Source of the DNA: Arthrobacter sp. Bi26
GTDB taxonomy: Bacteria > Actinomycetota > Actinomycetes > Actinomycetales > Micrococcaceae
Length of the DNA stretch: 32,693 nt
Direction of reading: 5' to 3'
Assembly: GCF_918697925.1 (NCBI RefSeq)
Contig: NZ_CAKKMF010000059.1
Span: 1-32,693, forward strand
Shown: positions 1 through 7,109 of the stretch, one piece after another
How positions within the stretch are numbered: position 1 is the first letter of the stretch
Layout of the letters: the number at the start of each line of letters is the position of its first letter
Position numbers and translations under genes: made by a program
The notes under the pieces: model-generated
Told to the model about the DNA's origin: nothing
Database searches by the model: none
The model's input: only the letters and a program-made list of their open reading frames with translations

Positions 1-822
1 GGCCGTGGGGTGTTGGGCCGGTGGTTCGTCCCCGGCGAGTTCCTCGTCGAGCTCGTCTTCGAGGTCCCGGCGGTAGTCGTCCTTGACGAGCCGCCACCAG
101 ATGAACAACGCGAAGCCGGCGAAGACCACCCATTCCACGGAATAGAAGAGGTTTAGCCAGTTGACCTGCTGCACGGGCGGCTGCGGGCCGATCCGGAGGG
201 GTTTGACGTCGCCGGTGGCTGAGGCCCCGACGTCGGTGCCGCCGGCCAGTTCGGTGCTCGCCGCGACAAAGCCCGGGTAGCTGCTGATGTTCCAGTCGTT
301 GATGAGTTCGGCGACTGAGACGGCGCTGGCGCGGCCGGGCCCGGGATCGGTTTGCGGCAGCGGGGACTCGGACGGAAGGAGCCGTCCGGTCAGTTCGATG
401 GTGCCCGGCGGCGGCGCCACGGCGTCCGCGGGATCCGCGACCCAGCCGCGCGCGACCGGAATCCAGGTCTGCGGCGTGGCCCCGCGGCCCAACAGGGCCG
501 GGGCATCCTTGACGGCGAAAGCGGAAACGATCCAGTAGCCCTTCGCCCCGTCGTTGAGCCGTCCCGGGACCAAGACCTGCTTCTGGGGGTCGTAGCTGCC
601 GGTGGCGGAGACCATCTGGTCAGCCACCGATCCGGGGAAGAACCCCCCGGGTTGCAGGACCGAGGTGAGCGGGCGCGTCTCCTCTGTTGTGGTGGAGACT
701 GGGGCTTCCGCCTGCGTTGAACGGCCAAACTGCCACTGGCTGAGCAGCACAAAGACCCCGGAAATGGCGATCGCGAACACGAGTCCTGCGATCCAGCGGG
801 GTTTGAGGGCAGTTTTCAGCAC
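1..822 (-). CDS. SURF1 family cytochrome oxidase biogenesis protein (partial, 3' end outside window)
   Basis: Reads 274 codons without a stop into the window edge, so the C-terminus is missing. An N-terminal membrane helix (about residues 7-27) is followed by LSQWQFGR, which matches the WQ..R signature of SURF1. The middle is an extracytoplasmic domain of about 190 residues. A second helix (about 225-245) is preceded by VNWLNLFYSVEW, the counterpart of the conserved segment before the last SURF1 helix. An acidic cytoplasmic tail follows. SURF1 proteins assist heme a insertion or assembly of cytochrome c oxidase in the membrane. The start is GTG: an in-frame TAA lies two codons upstream. A -10 box TACGGT (829-834) sits 6 nt before the GTG, so the mRNA is probably leaderless. 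The family call is good; the precise role is inferred from the family. Confidence 0.85.
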   Translation of the reverse strand, partial: MLKTALKPRWIAGLVFAIAISGVFVLLSQWQFGRSTQAEAPVSTTTEETRPLTSVLQPGGFFPGSVADQMVSATGSYDPQKQVLVPGRLNDGAKGYWIVSAFAVKDAPALLGRGATPQTWIPVARGWVADPADAVAPPPGTIELTGRLLPSESPLPQTDPGPGRASAVSVAELINDWNISSYPGFVAASTELAGGTDVGASATGDVKPLRIGPQPPVQQVNWLNLFYSVEWVVFAGFALFIWWRLVKDDYRRDLEDELDEELAGDEPPAQHPTA

Positions 823-828
823 CTCTTA

Positions 829-834
829 ACCGTA
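829..834 (-). promoter_or_regulatory. -10 box of SURF1-like gene, leaderless
   Basis: TACGGT (TANNNT) read on the minus strand, 6 nt before the GTG start. An initiating nucleotide about 7 nt downstream of the -10 would be the start codon itself. Confidence 0.45.
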
Positions 835-886
835 CTTCGTCCCTGTGTAGAACAGCGAAACGGGGCAGCAGTTGGGCCTGACCAGA

Positions 887-1278
887 GTGGGGCAGCCGGG
901 TCCCTGCGTGGCGACGGAGTCGACACGAAAGGCCCTGCCCAGAGTGGGGCAGCCGGGTCCCTGCGTGGCGACGGAGTCGACACGAAAGGCCTGCCCAGAG
1001 TGGGGCAGCCGGGTCCCTGCGTGGCGACGGAGTCGACACGAAAGGCCCTGACCAGTGGGGCAGCCGGGTCCCTGCGTGGCGACGGAGTCGACACGAAAGG
1101 CCTGCCCAGAGTGGGGCAGCCGGGTCCCTGCGTGGCGACGGAGTCGACACGAAAGGCCCTGCCCAGAGTGGGGCAGCCGGGTCCCTGCGTGGCGACGGAG
1201 TCGACACGAAAGGCCCTGCCCAGAGTGGGGCAGCCGGGTCCCTGCGTGGCGACGGAGTCGACACGAAAGGCCCTGCCC
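887..1278. repeat. Seven-copy 55-57 bp tandem repeat (minisatellite)
   Basis: Copies begin at 887, 944, 1000, 1055, 1111, 1168 and 1225, giving periods of 57, 56, 55, 56, 57 and 57 bp. The units are otherwise essentially identical. Length differences come from one missing C in the GGCCCTG run, and in one copy a missing GA. Each unit holds an imperfect inverted repeat, CGTGGCGAC-GGA-GTCGACACG, and a second one, CTGCCC-AGAGT-GGGGCAG, at the unit junction. The array lies between the stop codon of the EIIA gene and the start of the SURF1-like gene, both on the minus strand. Open frames running through it are repeat artefacts. Confidence 0.97.
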
Positions 1279-1283
1279 CAATC

Positions 1284-1772
1284 TCAGTGGTCGAAGAACA
1301 CCAGGCTGGAATTGATGAGTTCGGCGATCACTTCGGCGTCGTAGGCGCGGCGCAGCGACTCGCGGAAGGACTCCTTCGACAGTGAGCGTGCCAGCGTCGC
1401 AAGCACTTCGAGGTGATCGGAAAAGGAACTCGCCGGAGTGGCGATGAGCAGAATCACAGTGGCCGGGCCGTCCGCCGCCCCGAAGTCCAGCGCCCTGCCG
1501 TACTTCGTGATGCCGACAGCGATGGAGGTCTGGGAGACCAGCTCGCTGCGGGCATGCGGCAGCCCCACGCCGCCGGGCAGGCCGGTGGCGAGCTGGTGCT
1601 CCCTGGCATTGACCTGTTGGAGAAATCCCTCGAGATCGGAAATTCGTCCGGCCGCATGCATGCGTTCGGCGAGCTGGGAAGTGGCGTCGAGCTTGTCCGT
1701 GGCATCCATTTCGAGGATCACCATCTCGGGCGTGGTGAGCTCGGCGTCGTACCGGTCCAGTGGTTCCGCCAA
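1284..1772 (-). CDS. PTS sugar transporter subunit IIA (fructose/mannitol type, PtsN-like fold)
   Basis: About 162 residues, the usual size of a free-standing EIIA of the fructose-mannitol-Ntr family. The motif VGLPHARSE (His near residue 73) carries the histidine that is phosphorylated by HPr in this family. The fold then continues with the typical LIATPASSFSDHLEVLATLARSL segment. The likely start is TTG, 6 nt after the ribosome site AAGGGA. Another TTG 16 codons upstream has no such site. No EIIB, EIIC or HPr gene is adjacent, so it either serves a permease encoded elsewhere or has a regulatory role. The minisatellite begins 6 bp after the stop. Confidence 0.88.
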   Translation of the reverse strand: MAEPLDRYDAELTTPEMVILEMDATDKLDATSQLAERMHAAGRISDLEGFLQQVNAREHQLATGLPGGVGLPHARSELVSQTSIAVGITKYGRALDFGAADGPATVILLIATPASSFSDHLEVLATLARSLSKESFRESLRRAYDAEVIAELINSSLVFFDH

Positions 1773-1804
1773 GAGATGTCCCTTCGAAGTGGCGTCAGTG
1801 CACG

Positions 1805-1852
1805 CCGGCCGGCAGTCCAATGACTAGCGTTGTAATCTCCACTGCCGGCCGG
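1805..1852 (-). terminator. Inverted repeat between glpD and EIIA gene
   Basis: CCGGCCGGCAGT (1805-1816) pairs perfectly with ACTGCCGGCCGG (1841-1852) across a 24-nt loop, just after the glpD stop codon. No T-tract follows, so termination is an inference. It could instead act in the EIIA leader. Confidence 0.45.
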
Positions 1853-1861
1853 TGCTGCGTC

Positions 1862-3613
1862 TCAGCGCAGGGGCACGATGTCCTCCACGCCCAGCCGTGC
1901 GGCGTCGGCGGATTCGTCGTCCGGCTGCTGCTGGCTCAGGCGCTCGGCATCAACCCGGGCCAGATAGTGCTTGATTTCGCCCTCGCGCTGCGCATCACTC
2001 CAGCCGAGAACGTCTCCCATTAGTTTAGCGACTACCGGGGCGGCGGACACACCGCGGTCCCACGCCTCAATCGAAATCCGGGTGCGGCGGGTCAGGACGT
2101 CCTGGACATGCCGGGCGCCCTCGTGAGTGGCCGCGTAGACGGCTTCGGCGGCCAGATAGTCGTCCGCGCCCGGCAGGGGCTCGGCCAGTTCCGGGCTGTC
2201 GGCGATGATCGCCAGCACCTCCGGAGCCATGGCACCGTAGCGGTTGAGCAGGTGTTCGATCCGGGCCACGTGGACGCCGGTCTCCTCCGCCATCCGGTTC
2301 CGCTGGTTCCATGCGGCCTTGAAGCCGCTCGCTCCCAGCAGGGGGATGGACTCCGTGCAGCTGGGCGGGACGCGCTCGTCCATGCTGCGCGTTGCCTCGT
2401 CGACGGCATCCTTGGCCATCACCCGGTAGGTGGTCCATTTGCCGCCTGCCACCACCACGAGACCCGGCACGGGGTGGGCCACCACGTGTTCCCGGGAGAG
2501 CTTCGCGGTGGAATCGCTTTCCCCGGCCAGCAGCGGGCGCAGCCCCGCGTAGACGCCCTCGACGTCCTCGCGGGTCAGCGGGCGCTTGAGGACCTTGTTG
2601 ACGTGCTCCAGCAGGTAGTCGATGTCCTTGGAGGAGGCCGCCGGGTGGGCCTTGTCGAGGTGCCAGTCGGTATCCGTGGTCCCGATGATCCAGTGCCTGC
2701 CCCAGGGGATCACGAACAGGACGGATTTCTCGGTCCGCAGGATCAGCCCTACCGTGGACTGGATCCGGTCGCGAGGCACTACCAGGTGGATGCCTTTGGA
2801 GGCCCGCACCTTGAGCTGCCCGCGGTCTGTCACCATGGCCTGCGTTTCGTCGGTCCAGACTCCGGTGGCGTTGATGACCTGCTTGGCCCGGATGTTGAAG
2901 CTGGAGCCGTCCTCGTGGTTGACCACCTTGGCGCCGACCACGCGCTCGCCTTCGCGCACGAAGTCCACCACCGACATCTGGTTGACCGCGTGGGCGCCGT
3001 AGTGCGCCGCGGTGCGCACGAGGTTGGCGACGTACTTGGCGTCGTCGACTTGCCCGTCGTAGTAGCGGATGGACCCGACGAAGGCGTCGTCCTTGAGGCT
3101 GGGGGCGGCGCGCAGGGTTCCGCGCCGGGTCAGGTGTTTGTGGAAGGGGACGCCGCGGCTGTGCCCGCCGGTGATGGACATCGCGTCGTACAGGGCGATT
3201 CCGGCGCCGACGTAGGGCCGTTCCAGGAACGGCTTGTGGAGCGGGTACAGGAACGGGACCGGCCGGGCCAGGTGCGGTGCCAGCACGGAGAGAATGAGGC
3301 CGCGTTCGTGCAGTGCCTCCTTGACCAGGCCGAAGTCGAGCATTTCGAGGTACCGGAGGCCACCATGGATAAGCTTCGAGGAACGCGACGACGTCCCCGC
3401 GGCCCAGTCATTCGCCTCTACGATGCCTACGGTGAGCCCGCGGGTGACGGCGTCGAGGGCGGCGCCGGCGCCCACGATGCCTCCGCCCACGATCAGGATG
3501 TCGAGCTCTTTGCCGGGGGCGGTGCTGCCCCTGAGCACAGTGATTGAAGCCTCGCGTTCCGCAGGCCCAAGGGCACCTCCGGCCACGGCAGAACCGCCGG
3601 CAAAACTGTTCAT
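1862..3613 (-). CDS. glpD: Aerobic glycerol-3-phosphate dehydrogenase
   Basis: 583 residues, typical of actinobacterial GlpD. It oxidises sn-glycerol 3-phosphate to dihydroxyacetone phosphate with FAD and feeds electrons to the membrane quinone pool. The FAD-binding motif is DILIVGGGIVGAGAALDA (about residues 37-54), followed by SSRSSKLIHGGLRYLE, a hallmark of the family. GGKWTTYRVMAKDAVD closes the FAD domain, and the last 150 or so residues form the C-terminal helical domain. The ATG start has GGAGG 7 nt upstream. About 36 residues precede the FAD motif, a slightly long N-terminus. No glpK or glpF lies beside it in this window. Confidence 0.96.
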   Translation of the reverse strand: MNSFAGGSAVAGGALGPAEREASITVLRGSTAPGKELDILIVGGGIVGAGAALDAVTRGLTVGIVEANDWAAGTSSRSSKLIHGGLRYLEMLDFGLVKEALHERGLILSVLAPHLARPVPFLYPLHKPFLERPYVGAGIALYDAMSITGGHSRGVPFHKHLTRRGTLRAAPSLKDDAFVGSIRYYDGQVDDAKYVANLVRTAAHYGAHAVNQMSVVDFVREGERVVGAKVVNHEDGSSFNIRAKQVINATGVWTDETQAMVTDRGQLKVRASKGIHLVVPRDRIQSTVGLILRTEKSVLFVIPWGRHWIIGTTDTDWHLDKAHPAASSKDIDYLLEHVNKVLKRPLTREDVEGVYAGLRPLLAGESDSTAKLSREHVVAHPVPGLVVVAGGKWTTYRVMAKDAVDEATRSMDERVPPSCTESIPLLGASGFKAAWNQRNRMAEETGVHVARIEHLLNRYGAMAPEVLAIIADSPELAEPLPGADDYLAAEAVYAATHEGARHVQDVLTRRTRISIEAWDRGVSAAPVVAKLMGDVLGWSDAQREGEIKHYLARVDAERLSQQQPDDESADAARLGVEDIVPLR

Positions 3614-3705
3614 GTCACGCCTCCATCCGGGTCAAACCTCGTAGGGCACCAGACTACGTCCAAGTTTCCCGGATGGGCAGGGCCAAACAAAGGCCGGTGT
3701 GGCGT

Positions 3706-4842
3706 TCAGTTTCCGGCGTACGGCGAGACGACGACGTCGACGCGCTGGAATTCCTTCAGGTCCGAGTAGCCGGTGGTCGCCATGGAACGGCGCAGCGCCC
3801 CGATGAGGTTGGAGGTGCCGTTGGTGTGGTGGCCCGGCCCAAACAGGACCTCTTCGAGCGGCCCCACTGTCCCGACGTTGACCCTGTCGCCGCGGGGCAG
3901 TTCGACGTGGTGGGCTTCCTGGCCCCAGTGCCAGCCCTTGCCGGGGGCTTCGTCGGTGCGGGCCAAGGCGCTGCCCAGCATCACGGCGTCGGCGCCCATG
4001 GCGATGGCCTTGACGATGTCACCGGAGGATCCCATGCCGCCGTCGGCGATCACATGGACGTAGCGTCCGCCGGACTCGTCCATGTAATCGCGGCGGGCGG
4101 CCGCGACATCGGAGATGGCCGAGGCCATCGGCGAGTGGATGCCCAGGGCGCGGCGGGTGGTGGTGGTGGCTCCGCCGCCGAAGCCGACCAGCACGCCGGC
4201 GGCACCGGTGCGCATCAGGTGCAGGGCCGGGGTGTAGCCGGCCGCCCCGCCGACGATTACGGGGACGTCGAGCTCGTAGATGAACTGCTTGAGGTTCAGC
4301 GGCTCGTGGTCCTTGGAGACGTGCTCTGCCGAGACGGTGGTTCCGCGGATGACGAAGATGTCGACGCCGGCGGCCACCACGGTCTTATAGTGCTCCTGCG
4401 TCCGCTGCGGGGTCAGGGAGCCGGCCACCGTAACACCGGCGGCGCGGATCTCGGCGAGGCGCGAGGTGATCAGCTCGGGCTGGATCGGCGCCTGGTAGAG
4501 CTCCTGCATGCGCCGGGTGACGGCGGGACTGTTGGTCTCGTCCGCGAGGCCCCCGATCTCGTCCAGCACGGACTGCGGGTTCTCGTACCTGGTCCACAGC
4601 CCTTCGAGGTCGAGCACACCGAGTCCGCCGAGGCGGCCCAGGGCGATGACGGTTTCCGGCGACATGGCCGAATCCATCGGCGCCGCGATGACCGGCATGT
4701 CGAACTTGTAGGCATCGATCTGCCAGGAGACGGAGACGTCCTTGGGGTCACGTGTGCGCCGGTTGGGGACGATCGCAATGTCATCCAGGGAGTAGGCACG
4801 ACGCCCACGCTTGCCTCGGCCAATCTCAATCTCGTAAGTCAC
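3706..4842 (-). CDS. guaB3: GuaB3 family IMP dehydrogenase-related protein
   Basis: 378 residues forming a TIM-barrel IMPDH/GMP-reductase-like protein without CBS domains. The N-terminus (RRAYSLDDIAIVPNRRTRDP, then MPVIAAPMDSAMSP) is characteristic of the actinobacterial GuaB3 group that accompanies true guaB. GGAAGYTPALHLMRTGAAGVLVGFGGGA lies where GuaB has its GxGS.C loop, but the catalytic Cys motif (SICTTR) of GuaB is absent. Phosphate-binding stretches IADGGMGSSGDIVKAIAMGADAVMLGS are intact. The true reaction is therefore uncertain. The GTG start lies 6 nt after a -10 box TAACCT, with no ribosome site, so it is likely leaderless. Confidence 0.93.
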   Translation of the reverse strand: MTYEIEIGRGKRGRRAYSLDDIAIVPNRRTRDPKDVSVSWQIDAYKFDMPVIAAPMDSAMSPETVIALGRLGGLGVLDLEGLWTRYENPQSVLDEIGGLADETNSPAVTRRMQELYQAPIQPELITSRLAEIRAAGVTVAGSLTPQRTQEHYKTVVAAGVDIFVIRGTTVSAEHVSKDHEPLNLKQFIYELDVPVIVGGAAGYTPALHLMRTGAAGVLVGFGGGATTTTRRALGIHSPMASAISDVAAARRDYMDESGGRYVHVIADGGMGSSGDIVKAIAMGADAVMLGSALARTDEAPGKGWHWGQEAHHVELPRGDRVNVGTVGPLEEVLFGPGHHTNGTSNLIGALRRSMATTGYSDLKEFQRVDVVVSPYAGN

Positions 4843-4848
4843 TGCTCT

Positions 4849-4854
4849 AGGTTA
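4849..4854 (-). promoter_or_regulatory. -10 box of guaB3, leaderless
   Basis: TAACCT on the minus strand, 6 nt before the GTG start of guaB3. Confidence 0.5.
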
Positions 4855-4884
4855 TCCCAGCCGACGCGGGGCGCCGCTTCGGCG

Positions 4885-4890
4885 TACTGT
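4885..4890 (+). promoter_or_regulatory. -10 box of the truncated plus-strand gene
   Basis: TACTGT, 7 nt before the ATG at 4898. This is the same leaderless geometry seen at intact genes of the window, so the promoter of the remnant appears preserved. Confidence 0.4.
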
Positions 4891-4897
4891 GTCCGTC

Positions 4898-5113
4898 ATG
4901 CTTTGGCACCACGGGCAGCGGTGGATTTTCGACGGGCACATTGCCGGGATCGGCACGGGCTCGGGCCTGCGCGCGGTGGTGGGGCTGTGGGCGCAGTCCC
5001 CGTTCGCCGCCGTCCGGCCCGCCGTCGGCTTCGGTTTCAGCAGTGTCCCGCCGCGACCCAGCCTGGCCCGCGTGCGGACCACCATCGAAGGCCCTCCCCT
5101 CACTCGCCGCTGA
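4898..5113 (+). pseudogene. Probable remnant of a conserved actinobacterial gene (MLWHHGQRWIFDGHIAG...)
   Basis: The 71-residue frame begins MLWHHGQRWIFDGHIAG and runs to about residue 38 (GLWAQSPFAAV). From memory this resembles the start of a larger conserved actinobacterial protein of unknown function. The sequence then changes to RPAVGFGFSSVPPRPSLARV, which could correspond to a later part of such a protein, and stops inside the 3' end of the ABC transporter gene on the other strand (overlap about 14 nt). I read it as a gene shortened by an internal deletion and a lost 3' end. It might instead be an intact small gene. A leaderless -10 box still precedes it. Confidence 0.45.
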
Positions 5114-6950
5114 CGTTCTCGGTATCCGGGACGGTCAGCTGGGATTCGAACATCCGGAAGTAGCGGCCGCGGAGCGCCACGAGTTCCTTGTGGGTGCCCT
5201 GTTCGACGATGCTGCCGTCCTCGAGCATGTAGACCACGTCAGCCTTCTCGATCGTGGCGAGGCGGTGGCTGATGGCGATGATGGTACTGGCGCGGTCAGC
5301 GAAGAGCCTCGTGAAGATCCGGTGCTCGGCCAGCGCGTCGATGGCCGACGTCGGCTCGTCCATCACCATGAACGAGGCGTTGCGGTAGAAGTTCCGCGCC
5401 ATCGCCAGGCGCTGCCACTGCCCGCCGGAAAGGCCGGAACCCTTCCGACCGCGCGGGTCCTCCATCCAGTTGCTGACATGGTTGTCCAGGCCGTTGGGCA
5501 GTTTGTTGATGAACTCGAGGGCTTCGGCATCCGCGGCGGAGCGACGGACCCGACCGTCATCGCGGGGCGAATCGACGTCGCCGAAGAAGATGTTTTCCGC
5601 CGCGGTGGCGAATTCGTATTTGAGGAACTCCTGGCTGAGCACCGCCAGGTGCCGGTGCCAGGACGTGACGTCGACGGCGGCGAGGTCCACGCCGTCGAGC
5701 ATCACCTGCCCGGAATCGGGACGGTACAACCCGGCCAGGATGCGGATCAGGGTGGACTTGCCGGCACCGTTCTCCCCGACGATCGCGATGTGCTGGCCCT
5801 GCCTGATGGTCAGCGAAATGCCGCGGATCACTTCCAGTTCGCTGCCGGTGTAGGTGAAGCGGATGTCCCGCAGGTCCACCGTTTTCGGCGCCTGCAGCAG
5901 GGGCGGGGCGTGGCCGGACTGCACCGGCAGCGCCATGAAGAGCTCGTAGTCCTTGAGGTTCGCCAGGTCCTCGTCGATCGAGCTGAGCGAGGAGACGAGG
6001 TTGTTGGCGGTGGACAGGGCGCGGCTGACAATCTGCTGGACATAGAGAAACTGCCCCACCGGCTGGGCGCGGGCGATGATCTGGCCCACCACCCAGATCA
6101 GGGAGACGACCTCGGCGCCGTACTGCAGGGCATCGGCCGCGAGCTGTTTGGGAATGTAGCGTTTCTGAAAGTCCAGCCGGCGCTTTTCGTCGGCGTCCCG
6201 CAGCCGGGAGCGCAGCCCCATGAGGTAGCCGACGATCCCGTAGAGCCGCATCTCGGCGATGTGCTGCGGGCGCAGGAGGTTGGTTTCAATCATCCTGCGC
6301 TGCCTGCGGGAATCGACTTGGGTGTTCCAGTGCGCGATCTGTTCGCGGGAGAGCTTGAACTGCAGGTAGACGCTGGGGACGATCGCGATCAGGACGATCA
6401 CGGCGATCCACCAGCTGACCAGCAGCAGCGCGCCGATGGCCAGGAGCACGGAGACGAGCTGGGTGAAGATGGCGGCGATCCGGTCCAGGACGCGGGCATA
6501 GGAATCGGAGAAGCGCTTGGCGCGGTCGTACAGGTCCACGGTCTCTTTGTCGTCGTAGCGCCAGAAGTCCAGGGTCAGGAAGCGCTCGTACATGAGATCC
6601 CCGACTATCGCGCCGACCCGGAAGCTCATGAGCTGTTGGATGTAGCGGTCCACGCTGCTGAACGATCCCCAGAAGAGCCCGAGTGCCGCGGTGATGATGA
6701 CGTAGACGACGGCCTGGCCGCCGGCGTCGGCGTCGCCCGCGTAGGCGGCGGCCAGCGCCGTGGTGGTCAGGGCGGCAAAGTACGTCGTGACCAGCGGCAG
6801 GAGCGCCGAGATCAGCGAGCCGAGGACCTTCATGACGACGGCGGCGGGCGAGGCCCGGAAGCTGACCCGCAGCACCTGCGCCACGGCGCGGGCGTAGGGC
6901 TTGAGCGCGAGCTTGCGTTTGGGCGCACGTGCCGGCAGGAGTTCGGACAT
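5100..6950 (-). CDS. ABC transporter, fused permease and ATP-binding half-transporter
   Basis: 616 residues. The N-terminal type-I exporter transmembrane domain has about six helices within residues 35-310. The C-terminal nucleotide-binding domain follows from about residue 355. Walker A is GENGAGKST, the Q-loop is near LSQEF, the signature is LSGGQ, Walker B is FMVMDEP and the H-loop is ISHR, so all catalytic motifs are intact. It should work as a homodimer exporting an unknown substrate. About 20 residues separate LPNGLDNHVSNW from LSGGQ, normal for this group. The ATG start is preceded by TAGGCT with a 6-nt gap. GGAGGC fills that gap, so either a leaderless or a very short-leader start is possible. 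The substrate cannot be told from sequence. Confidence 0.93.
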   Translation of the reverse strand: MSELLPARAPKRKLALKPYARAVAQVLRVSFRASPAAVVMKVLGSLISALLPLVTTYFAALTTTALAAAYAGDADAGGQAVVYVIITAALGLFWGSFSSVDRYIQQLMSFRVGAIVGDLMYERFLTLDFWRYDDKETVDLYDRAKRFSDSYARVLDRIAAIFTQLVSVLLAIGALLLVSWWIAVIVLIAIVPSVYLQFKLSREQIAHWNTQVDSRRQRRMIETNLLRPQHIAEMRLYGIVGYLMGLRSRLRDADEKRRLDFQKRYIPKQLAADALQYGAEVVSLIWVVGQIIARAQPVGQFLYVQQIVSRALSTANNLVSSLSSIDEDLANLKDYELFMALPVQSGHAPPLLQAPKTVDLRDIRFTYTGSELEVIRGISLTIRQGQHIAIVGENGAGKSTLIRILAGLYRPDSGQVMLDGVDLAAVDVTSWHRHLAVLSQEFLKYEFATAAENIFFGDVDSPRDDGRVRRSAADAEALEFINKLPNGLDNHVSNWMEDPRGRKGSGLSGGQWQRLAMARNFYRNASFMVMDEPTSAIDALAEHRIFTRLFADRASTIIAISHRLATIEKADVVYMLEDGSIVEQGTHKELVALRGRYFRMFESQLTVPDTENVSGE

Positions 6951-6956
6951 GCCTCC

Positions 6957-6962
6957 AGCCTA
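6957..6962 (-). promoter_or_regulatory. -10 box of the ABC transporter gene
   Basis: TAGGCT on the minus strand, 6 nt before the ATG. Confidence 0.45.
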
Positions 6963-7053
6963 GTTCCGCGGCCCGGAGCCGGCGTGAGCGGCACCGCCGC
7001 TGGAAACGGGCCGCCGTAAGCCGCCCTAAGAAGGGTGAGCCTGCCCCTTAAGG

Positions 7054-7093
7054 GGGTGAGCCCGCCGAAACTGTGGTTTCGGCGGGCTCACCC
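7054..7093 (-). terminator. Perfect 18-bp stem hairpin after guaB
   Basis: GGGTGAGCCCGCCGAAAC (7054-7071) and its exact complement (7076-7093) are separated by TGTG. The hairpin starts 16 bp after the guaB stop. No T-run follows, so this would be an I-shaped terminator of the kind common in high-GC actinobacteria. A 12-bp palindrome CCCCTTAAGGGG (7044-7055) abuts it. Confidence 0.8.
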
Positions 7094-7109
7094 GTTCTGG
7101 CAGAGGGTC

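Noticed and set aside
620..1344. Several long open frames through the minisatellite on both strands (repeated RLRRHAGTRLPHSGQ-like peptides)
   Set aside because: They arise because the repeat has no stops in several frames. There is no ribosome site, the frame shifts at the 55/56-bp units, and they overlap SURF1.
2108..3547. Long plus-strand open frame opposite glpD
   Set aside because: It mirrors the high-GC codon pattern of glpD and has no recognisable domain. glpD itself is certain.
4941..7019. 692-codon plus-strand open frame opposite the ABC transporter
   Set aside because: Antisense shadow of a gene with intact Walker and signature motifs. Composition is Gly/Asp/Val/His-rich, as expected of such shadows.
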